The notes beneath the pieces are model-generated. The model was not told the DNA's origin, made no database searches, and saw only the letters and a list, made by a program, of their open reading frames with translations. The position numbers and the translations under genes are program-made. Of a stretch of 5,844 nucleotides of DNA, positions 1-4,341 are shown one piece after another. This stretch comes from Chloroflexota bacterium (GTDB taxonomy: Bacteria > Chloroflexota > Chloroflexia > Thermomicrobiales > UBA6265): contig JAEZJB010000240.1 in assembly GCA_023415845.1 (NCBI GenBank), positions 1 to 5,844 of the forward strand, in the 5' to 3' direction. Within the stretch, counting starts at the first letter, position 1, and each line of letters opens with the position of its first letter.

Positions 1-16
1 AACGTGATACGTACGC

Positions 17-127
17 ATGGCTTCCAAGTCTAAAGCAACTGGCAGCCCCGGCAAGGCGTCACGTGGGAAGGATCGTCGTTCGGGCAACCCGGTTTGCGCT
101 GCACAATGGCGGAGGGGATCCGGGTGA
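17..127 (+). CDS. possible small basic protein (36 aa), unrecognised
   Basis: A 36-residue reading frame opens with ATG at 17, preceded in frame by a TGA at 5-7, and ends at TGA 125-127. The product begins MASKSKATGSPGK and is rich in Lys, Arg, Ser and Gly. It has an 'RRSGNP' stretch near residues 20-25, one Cys (27) and one Trp (31). It has no membrane segment and matches no domain I recognise. The first codons (TCT, AAA, GCA, ACT) are less GC-rich than the window norm, which neither supports nor excludes a real gene. Only 16 bases lie upstream and no Shine-Dalgarno is visible in them. It converges with the thioredoxin-like gene whose stop is at 175. It could be a chance frame; confidence is low. 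Confidence 0.3.
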   Translation: MASKSKATGSPGKASRGKDRRSGNPVCAAQWRRGSG

Positions 128-145
128 TCGCGGCAACCTACCCGG
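120..145. terminator. weak hairpin between convergent ends
   Basis: A 6-bp inverted repeat (ccgggt 120-125, acccgg 140-145) with a 14-base loop lies 30 bases past the stop of the minus-strand thioredoxin-like gene and overlaps the stop of the small plus-strand frame. On the plus strand it is followed by ttgtgtt, only weakly T-rich; on the minus strand there is no T run. It could be a factor-independent terminator of poor quality or chance in GC-rich DNA. Confidence 0.2.
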
Positions 146-174
146 TTGTGTTCACGCCGTGGTGCCAGGCGTCG

Positions 175-903
175 TTACGGTTGCAGGGCCGCCAGGTCGG
201 ACGCGAGTTGGGCAACCGAGACCCGACCATCGTGGACCGCCGCCACCATCCCGTTGCCGTCGATCACCACCGTATACGGCACCGACCTCGCCCCGTACCG
301 GTTCGCCACCACGCCGTCGCTATCCAGCAGCGTGGTATACGTCGCGCCCGCCCGGTTCAGCGCCCCTTCGACCCGGCTGCCGGTTTCGTTCGAGGCAATC
401 CCCAGCACGACCACATCGTCCACGTGGCTCGTACTGATCTGCTGGAAGACCGGAATCGCATCGATGCAGTCGAGGCACCAGGTTGTCCAGAACTGCAGCA
501 CCACCGGGGCGCCGGTCAGGTCGGAGAGCGTCACGGCCTGCCCATCGGTGTCCAGCAGCCTGAACGCCGGGGCCGGCTGGCCCACCTCGACCCCTTCCAC
601 GTTCGTCGCCACCGCGACACCCCGCGCGTCGAGCACCCCATAGCCGGCGACCGCGTCGGGTCGGCTCCGCTCCGTCACCAGGGTCACTAGCACCAGTACC
701 GTCACGATCGCGGTGCTCGCGACCAGCCGCAGGTCGATCCCGGCCGCCCGCGCCCGGTCCATCCTCGACTGGCGCGGGGCAGGACGGACCGACCGGGACG
801 CACGAACCGGCGCAGGAGTTGCAGGTTGGCGCACGGTCATGCCCGCCCGGTTCGCGGGGGGAACCGGGCGGGAACTGGCGGGTCGAACGGGCCGATCAGA
901 CAT
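175..903 (-). CDS. TlpA/ResA-like membrane-anchored thioredoxin-fold protein
   Basis: Likely a thiol-disulphide oxidoreductase facing the outside of the membrane. Numbered from the ATG at 903 (242 aa), residues 1-55 are a Pro/Arg/Ala-rich, positively charged segment and 60-77 are one hydrophobic helix (LVASTAIVTVLVLVTLVT), giving a cytoplasmic tail, one anchor and an exported domain. Residues 105-242 have the AhpC/TlpA layout: 'VGQPAPAFRLLDTDG', then 'QFWTTWCLDC' with redox cysteines C143 and C146, and the cis-proline loop 'SVPYT' with P209. The CxxC dipeptide Leu-Asp is not the usual Gly-Pro, Pro-Pro or Glu-Pro, which should shift its redox potential. Physiological partners (cytochrome c maturation or other exported thiols) cannot be read from the neighbours. 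The start is uncertain: ATGs also lie at 918, 840 and 762, none with a well-spaced Shine-Dalgarno. The ATG at 918 directly abuts AGGA, and the one at 903 has AGGA 15 bases away. A strong hairpin sits just before the ATG at 840. The family assignment is firm. Confidence 0.88.
   Translation of the reverse strand: MSDRPVRPASSRPVPPANRAGMTVRQPATPAPVRASRSVRPAPRQSRMDRARAAGIDLRLVASTAIVTVLVLVTLVTERSRPDAVAGYGVLDARGVAVATNVEGVEVGQPAPAFRLLDTDGQAVTLSDLTGAPVVLQFWTTWCLDCIDAIPVFQQISTSHVDDVVVLGIASNETGSRVEGALNRAGATYTTLLDSDGVVANRYGARSVPYTVVIDGNGMVAAVHDGRVSVAQLASDLAALQP
842..872. repeat. 12-bp perfect inverted repeat, 7-base loop
   Basis: cccgcccggttc (842-853) is the exact reverse complement of gaaccgggcggg (861-872), with loop gcggggg. 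It is a very stable GC-rich stem in either transcript. It lies inside the N-terminal Pro/Arg-rich coding part of the thioredoxin-like gene if translation starts at 903 or 918. It ends one base before the ATG at 840 if that is the start. Neither side has a T run, so it is not a classical intrinsic terminator. Confidence 0.7.
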
Positions 904-968
904 GCGGGGCCACACCATTCCTGGCTTGCCGTGCCCGGCGACGAACCGCAGGCGGGCGAATCAGCCCA

Positions 969-976
969 AAGCATAC
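969..976 (-). promoter_or_regulatory. possible promoter of the TlpA-like gene
   Basis: On the minus strand GTATGCTT occurs in the 85-base gap downstream of the tautomerase stop. TATGCT (975-970) matches a -10 box at 4 of 6 positions, and TAGCCA (998-993) sits 17 bases upstream with 4 of 6 matches to TTGACA. The same 8-mer occurs in the gap before the tautomerase gene (1442-1435). This is a weak call: the organism's sigma-factor consensus is unknown and 4/6 matches are common by chance. Confidence 0.2.
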
Positions 977-1003
977 AAGTGCGCCCGAAGCGTGGCTATC
1001 GTT

Positions 1004-1393
1004 CTAGACATCCACCTTGTACGTCAACGTCAGTTCATCGGCCGGTACGCCCCGAATCCCCCAGTTGTGGCGCGGGGTTTCCATGATCGTGATCTCGACG
1101 TCCTGCGGCTCGATCCCGCACCGATCCGCCAGCGCGGCGAACACCTGGCGGATGAAGTCCTTTTTCGTCTCCACTGTCCGCCCCTCGAACATCGAGACTT
1201 CGATGATGGTGTACCGGCGGCTCCGGTCGCTGGGAAAGATGAAGTCGGCCGAATCGAGTCCGCAGAATCGGTGAAACCGCTTCTCCTCCGGCAATCCAAG
1301 GGCTGCCATGGCGCTGGCGTGAATCGCATCGGAAATCGCATCACGATGCCGGTTGAGGTGATCGTGCAATCCGTAGATCTTGATCTGCGCCAT
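1004..1393 (-). CDS. tautomerase-fold family protein (YusQ/Tautomerase_2-like), no Pro1
   Basis: This 129-residue protein has the length and conserved blocks of the Tautomerase_2 branch of the tautomerase/MIF superfamily, which includes Bacillus YusQ. It opens with the short beta strand 'AQIKIYGL', followed by 'KRFHRF' (39-44), 'DFIFPSDRSRRYTIIEVSMFEGR' around 50-72, and the C-terminal 'DVEITIMETPRHNWGIRG' near 98-115. Superfamily enzymes use an N-terminal proline as general base after removal of Met. Here residue 2 is Ala (codon GCG, one change from the Pro codon CCG), so classic keto-enol tautomerase chemistry is doubtful, although this branch is known to vary at the position. Substrate unknown. 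The start is well supported: GAGGAG at 1411-1406 lies 12 bases upstream of ATG 1393. It follows the LysE-type gene by 71 bases and precedes the TlpA-like gene by about 100, all in the same direction. Confidence 0.9.
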   Translation of the reverse strand: MAQIKIYGLHDHLNRHRDAISDAIHASAMAALGLPEEKRFHRFCGLDSADFIFPSDRSRRYTIIEVSMFEGRTVETKKDFIRQVFAALADRCGIEPQDVEITIMETPRHNWGIRGVPADELTLTYKVDV

Positions 1394-1434
1394 GACGTCG
1401 CCTGACTCCTCGTTCCTGTCATCCGCTCCTGCCG

Positions 1435-1442
1435 AAGCATAC
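1435..1442 (-). promoter_or_regulatory. possible promoter element before the tautomerase gene
   Basis: GTATGCTT on the minus strand, in the 71-base gap after the LysE-type gene, contains TATGCT (1441-1436), which could serve as a -10 box and would give a leader of roughly 36 bases carrying the GAGGAG site. The matching -35 position (1464-1459, GAGACG) is poor. It is reported mainly because the identical 8-mer precedes the next gene in the same strand. Confidence 0.18.
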
Positions 1443-1464
1443 TCCCGCCAGGCGGCACCGTCTC

Positions 1465-2118
1465 CTACAGGTCACCCCCGCTCGCGATCGCCTGGATCGC
1501 AAACCAGATGCCGAACCCGATCAGCACCACCCCGCTGATGCCGGTAATCCAGCGCATCACCCGCTCGTTGACGAACCGTCGCCCGAAATGAATCAGGATC
1601 GCCAGCAGCGTCACCCAGCAGAAGATGCCAAGGAACACGCCGCCCACCAGCACCGGTGAGCCCGCCCGCCCCACTTTTGCCACCGCTTCTGCCACCAGCG
1701 CCGACCCCACCGACAGCCAGTACACGATCCCCATCGGATTCAGCACCGCCATCAGGAAGCCGGTGGCAAACGCCCGCGAGCGCCCCCGCGTCACCGGCGC
1801 TCCCGTGAATTCGACCGGACCACTGATCGCCTGCCGCACCCCCATCACGCCGATATACGCCAGCATCAGCGCACCCGCTGCGTAGAGCGGCACCCGGAGC
1901 AGCGGCCGGTCGGCCACCTGTGTCACCCCGGAGACGATCAGCGTGGCGAAGATCGTGTCTGCGGTCAGGGCACCGAGACCAACCAGCCACCCTGCCCGCG
2001 AGCCCTGCAACAACCCACGCCGGATGATCTCGATGTTGATCGGGCCGATCGGTGCCGCCAGCACGATCCCTACCCCCATGCCGGAAAAAAGGAGCCCCAT
2101 CACCTGGCCGGCATTCAT
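1465..2118 (-). CDS. LysE/RhtB-family amino-acid exporter
   Basis: An inner-membrane transporter of the LysE/RhtB superfamily, whose characterised members export amino acids (lysine, homoserine, threonine and others) or related metabolites; the substrate here is not predictable. From the ATG at 2118 it has 217 residues, typical for the family. It begins with a hydrophobic helix (8-30) carrying the hallmark 'APIGPINIEIIRRGL' (22-36), then 'GLGALTADTIFA' (47-58) with Asp54. Further hydrophobic spans lie at about 73-95, 119-142, 155-176 and 190-211. The 'LNPMGIVYWL' segment (126-135) carries the Asn-Pro conserved before the central helices. An upstream in-frame ATG at 2160 has no ribosome site, whereas GGGGAG lies 11 bases before 2118, so I prefer the shorter form. 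It lies 85 bases after the B3/4 gene and 71 before the tautomerase gene on the same strand, consistent with one transcript. Confidence 0.92.
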   Translation of the reverse strand: MNAGQVMGLLFSGMGVGIVLAAPIGPINIEIIRRGLLQGSRAGWLVGLGALTADTIFATLIVSGVTQVADRPLLRVPLYAAGALMLAYIGVMGVRQAISGPVEFTGAPVTRGRSRAFATGFLMAVLNPMGIVYWLSVGSALVAEAVAKVGRAGSPVLVGGVFLGIFCWVTLLAILIHFGRRFVNERVMRWITGISGVVLIGFGIWFAIQAIASGGDL

Positions 2119-2203
2119 CGCGGCGGCATCTCCCCATGTCCTGTCGCCACCCGCAACCACGAAGACCCGTTAATCGGCGCCAGGCTCCCTGCTAACACCA
2201 TCG

Positions 2204-2896
2204 TCATTCGGCAAATTCCGGTGTTGCCGCGCTCAGAAGCGCCGTCGTGGCGCTGGTTCCCCACAGCGTCTCCAGCGCGTCGGCCAGTTCCTGGGTCAAC
2301 GCCGGGATGCTCGTCTCGGACCCGGGATGGACGGCTTCCGCCACCAGCAACACCGAGGTCGTTTCGGGGCGAATGGCCGAACGCCCGCTCTGCCGGTTCG
2401 ACCATCGCCGGGCGTGGGCATACCCGCCATCGTCGGCAAAGACGATCTCGCCCGGCTCCGGCGTTTCGTCCTCGCCGCCAAACGTCAGGTACCGTTCCGT
2501 TCCCGTCGCTGGGCGCACGATCAGGTCGCCCTCCACGTTGGCCACGTCGAACGCCGCGATCGGCGTGGCCCAGGCCAGCGACATCGCGTTGTAGAGGTCG
2601 ATCAGCGGATGAATCGACGGCAGCGAGTCTTCCTTGCGAAACCGCCGGAGCAATGCCTCGGCGGCGCAGCGATACTGGGTTGGCTTGAGCCCCATCTTCG
2701 CGAACGTGCGGCGCCACGCCTGGATTTCGGGAAACTCACCCTCCGATCCTGTGGCCAGTCTGTTTCGTGCCCGGTCACACAGTGGTGGCAACAGGGGACT
2801 GGCATCGACGTCCGGCCGAATGCCATCGATCCGGATCACGCCGGCGTGGAGGTCGGGTGCGAGTTCGTGAACGGCAGGATGGTGACCAAATCGCAT
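2204..2896 (-). CDS. stand-alone B3/4 domain (PheRS beta-like) protein
   Basis: A 230-residue soluble protein resembling the B3/B4 domain found in the beta subunit of bacterial phenylalanyl-tRNA synthetase, where this fold holds the editing site. Many bacteria carry free copies of unclear function; hydrolysis of mischarged tRNA or binding of amino-acid-like ligands is an inference. Visible blocks are 'MGLKPTQYRCAAEALLRRF' (68-86), 'HPLIDLYNAMSL' (96-107), 'IVRPATGTERYLTFGG' near 126-141, 'GEIVFAD' (149-155), and 'RRWSNRQSGRSAIRPETTS' around 163-181, all in the family order. The frame stays open far upstream, and another ATG at 2941 adds 15 residues. I chose 2896 because GAGG (2908-2905) lies 8 bases before it, and because the extra segment overlaps a palindrome and a -10-like box. 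It is probably first in the minus-strand gene row and divergent from the membrane-protein gene. Confidence 0.85.
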   Translation of the reverse strand: MRFGHHPAVHELAPDLHAGVIRIDGIRPDVDASPLLPPLCDRARNRLATGSEGEFPEIQAWRRTFAKMGLKPTQYRCAAEALLRRFRKEDSLPSIHPLIDLYNAMSLAWATPIAAFDVANVEGDLIVRPATGTERYLTFGGEDETPEPGEIVFADDGGYAHARRWSNRQSGRSAIRPETTSVLLVAEAVHPGSETSIPALTQELADALETLWGTSATTALLSAATPEFAE

Positions 2897-2915
2897 GAAG
2901 GCATCCTCGCTTGTC

Positions 2916-2940
2916 TGAACCAGAGATTGGGGCTGGTTCA
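2916..2940. promoter_or_regulatory. 8-bp dyad, candidate operator or leader hairpin
   Basis: TGAACCAG (2916-2923) and CTGGTTCA (2933-2940) are perfect inverted repeats around a 9-base centre (agattgggg). The 25-base dyad lies in the divergent spacer, just upstream of the Shine-Dalgarno of the B3/4 gene and within 10 bases of the AT-rich box at 2943-2949. Its size and position suit a dimeric repressor site controlling either or both genes. If transcribed to the left it would form a hairpin in the 5' leader. No regulator gene is adjacent. Confidence 0.5.
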
Positions 2941-2942
2941 TG

Positions 2943-2949
2943 GATAATA
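2943..2949. promoter_or_regulatory. divergent -10-like box
   Basis: The heptamer gataata is the most AT-rich spot in the spacer. Read leftward it gives TATTAT (2949-2944), 5 of 6 matches to TATAAT, predicting a start near 2937 and a leader of about 40 bases for the B3/4 gene. Read rightward it gives GATAAT (2943-2948), also 5 of 6, predicting a leader of about 35 bases for the membrane-protein gene. Neither direction has a good -35 box at 16-18 bases, so an activator or a different consensus may be involved. Confidence 0.4.
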
Positions 2950-2989
2950 GCCGCAGTGGCTCGGGGGACGCATGAAGGAGCAGGCAGCA

Positions 2990-3418
2990 ATGGATACGCA
3001 GCCAGACATGCGGTCCCGCACGCTGGCCGTAGTGGCGTTGCTGGCTGCCACCGCCGCATTCGGTGTGGTCGGTCTCATCACCTCCGCCCAGGGAGAGAGT
3101 GGTGGGATCATGGCCACCCCGGCGGTAGTAACTGCCCTCGCCGCCTTTTGTGTGCTGTTTCCCGACACCCGCGGCTTTGGCCTGCTGCTGGCCTGGAACG
3201 CGCTCGGGTTGGGACTCGCACTGCTGCTGGTCGCCATCTTTTCGGTCGGAGCGTTGATGGTCTTTCCGGTCGTGCTCGTCATTCTCGCGCTGGCATCCTG
3301 GCCGCGTGGTACCGGAGATCGCCTCACCACCTGGCCGACTCACCTTGCCTTTGCCGGTGGGCTCGCGGTCATGCTTGGCTTCCTGCTGCTGGCCGATCGT
3401 CTGGTGGCCGGAGCCTGA
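2990..3418 (+). CDS. small integral membrane protein, function unknown
   Basis: A 142-residue, strongly hydrophobic protein that I cannot place in a family. A short polar N-terminus with Asp and Arg residues (1-10) is followed by membrane segments at about 11-31, 41-57, 63-83, 85-104 and 117-134, so four or five spans. Polar connectors include 'SAQGESGG' (32-39), 'FPDTRG' (57-62) and 'WPRGTGDRLTTW' (104-115). There is no signal-peptidase site, metal motif or catalytic signature. The ATG at 2990 is chosen because AAGGAG (2975-2980) lies 9 bases before it; an upstream in-frame ATG at 2972 has a poorly spaced purine run. Its stop is only 3 bases before the nuclease gene, and GGAG for that gene lies inside this gene's last codons, so the two are probably translated as a coupled pair. 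It could be a membrane partner of the nuclease or simply an operon neighbour. Confidence 0.75.
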   Translation: MDTQPDMRSRTLAVVALLAATAAFGVVGLITSAQGESGGIMATPAVVTALAAFCVLFPDTRGFGLLLAWNALGLGLALLLVAIFSVGALMVFPVVLVILALASWPRGTGDRLTTWPTHLAFAGGLAVMLGFLLLADRLVAGA

Positions 3419-3421
3419 TCG

Positions 3422-4243
3422 ATGCGCGGCGGTGATGCGGGATGGTCCTCGAAACGGGTGATTTCCCCCACCGCGCTTCGGCGCTTTGGGGAATGTCCCC
3501 ATCGTGTCCGCCTCCGCTACATCGACGACATACTCGAACCCAAATCGTTCAAGGTGGATCTCTCCAAGGGCCGCATCACCCACGAGCTGATGGCTGCCTC
3601 GTTGCGGCGCATCCGGCAGGGCAGCCTGGAGTTCGGTGAGAACTGGTGTTTTCAGCAGGTGGAACGTCGATTGCCACCGCACGAGTTCCCGTCCCCGGCG
3701 GCCCGGCAGGCCCACGCTCGCGACGTTGCCCACTGGGTCACCTGGGGCCTGAACCAGATCGACCGCACCGCGACCATCCTCCGCATCGAGAAAGGCGCCA
3801 GCCGGGAAGTGCCTGGCCAGGGGTCCGGCTCACCCCTCCGCCTCTACACCCGCCCCGATCTCGTCCTGCTCCATGACGAACGGGATGGCCCGCTCGTCGA
3901 GTTCATCGACTTCAAGACCGGTCGCGAATACGAGGATCACCTCGTGCCGGCCATCATGGGCTATGTCTTCACCAACGCCCTGTCACCAGACATCCCGCCC
4001 TCATCAGGCCTCCGGATGCGCTTCACCTGGTACTGGCTCGCCGAACGGCGCTCGACGTCTCGCGACCTGACGCTCGACTATTCCACGGAAAAACTGGAAG
4101 AGGTGCGGGCAATCGTCGACCGCTTGCTGGCCGAGCGTGAGTGGCGACCGCAACCATCCCATCTCTGTCACTGGTGTCCCTATCGCGGCAATCCCTGCAC
4201 CGCGCTCGCCGATGCCGCCAACGACGCCGTTCGCGACGACTAA
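3422..4243 (+). CDS. RecB/Cas4-like PD-(D/E)XK nuclease with Fe-S cysteines
   Basis: A 273-residue stand-alone nuclease of the RecB-like PD-(D/E)XK superfamily. The N-terminus has 'SPTALRRFGECPHRVRLRY' (15-33) with Cys25 in the familiar FxxCPxxxRxRY setting. 'GRITHELM' (50-57) supplies the motif-I His54. Metal-site residues are Asp146 in 'TRPDLVLL' and Asp163/Lys165 in 'EFIDFKTGRE'. The C-terminus has 'CHWCPYRGNPC' with Cys249, Cys252 and Cys259. Cys25 plus these three matches the 4Fe-4S arrangement of Cas4 and AddB-type nucleases. The usual QxxxY motif after the catalytic Lys reads AIMGY (177-181), so Gln is replaced by Ala. The predicted activity is DNA cleavage or end-processing; no cas, helicase or addA gene is in view. 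It starts 3 bases after the membrane-protein gene with GGAG (3410-3413) 8 bases upstream. It is shorter than AddB/RecB and slightly longer than typical Cas4. Confidence 0.88.
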   Translation: MRGGDAGWSSKRVISPTALRRFGECPHRVRLRYIDDILEPKSFKVDLSKGRITHELMAASLRRIRQGSLEFGENWCFQQVERRLPPHEFPSPAARQAHARDVAHWVTWGLNQIDRTATILRIEKGASREVPGQGSGSPLRLYTRPDLVLLHDERDGPLVEFIDFKTGREYEDHLVPAIMGYVFTNALSPDIPPSSGLRMRFTWYWLAERRSTSRDLTLDYSTEKLEEVRAIVDRLLAEREWRPQPSHLCHWCPYRGNPCTALADAANDAVRDD

Positions 4244-4262
4244 CGCCTGTCCAGACCATCCC

Positions 4263-4290
4263 TTGCGTGTGCCCGGCAACCCGCGATACT
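4263..4290 (+). promoter_or_regulatory. possible promoter of the MFS gene
   Basis: TTGCGT (4263-4268) and GATACT (4285-4290) are separated by 16 bases in the 98-base gap after the nuclease gene. They match TTGACA at 3 and TATAAT at 4 of 6 positions. A start near 4297 would put the two alternative hairpins at 4298-4320 at the very 5' end of the leader. Read-through from the nuclease gene is also possible, since no strong terminator is seen. Confidence 0.22.
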
Positions 4291-4297
4291 GACTCCA

Positions 4298-4320
4298 CCC
4301 CAACGTGGGGCCTCACCCCA
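4298..4320 (+). promoter_or_regulatory. mutually exclusive hairpins before the MFS gene
   Basis: The order CCCCA (4298-4302), TGGGG (4306-4310), CCCCA (4316-4320) lets the central arm pair with either flank, with loops of 3 or 5 bases. This resembles a minimal switch, 21 bases upstream of the start codon, but the stems are only 5 bp and no ligand-binding fold or T run accompanies them. Confidence 0.25.
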
Positions 4321-4341
4321 GGACTGGACTTTCGACGCCCG

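Noticed and set aside
94..690. 198-aa plus-strand open frame across the TlpA-like gene
   Set aside because: His/Arg/Pro-rich antisense shadow; the minus strand has the thioredoxin motifs in order.
953..987. 6-bp inverted repeat (CGGGCG/CGCCCG) between the tautomerase and TlpA-like genes as a terminator
   Set aside because: The loop is 23 bases, there is no T run, and such short GC arms are expected by chance here.
713..1405. 230-aa plus-strand open frame over the TlpA-like N-terminus and tautomerase
   Set aside because: Antisense shadow crossing two genes and a spacer; no recognisable domain or ribosome site.
2327..2947. 206-aa plus-strand open frame over the B3/4 gene
   Set aside because: Antisense shadow of a well-recognised domain gene.
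2942..3733. Minus-strand open frame extending the B3/4 gene upstream to a 509-aa protein
   Set aside because: The extension runs antisense through the membrane-protein and nuclease genes, has Gln/Gly/Arg/His-rich noise composition, and both preferred starts for the B3/4 gene have better support downstream.
3422..4243. Nuclease as a CRISPR Cas4
   Set aside because: Motifs and cysteines fit, but no repeat array or cas1/cas2-like gene is in the window, so a CRISPR role cannot be claimed.
4141..4341. 67-residue N-terminal extension of the MFS protein
   Set aside because: Overlaps the nuclease gene in another frame, is Arg-rich and Ser-rich without membrane character, and lies before the natural first span.
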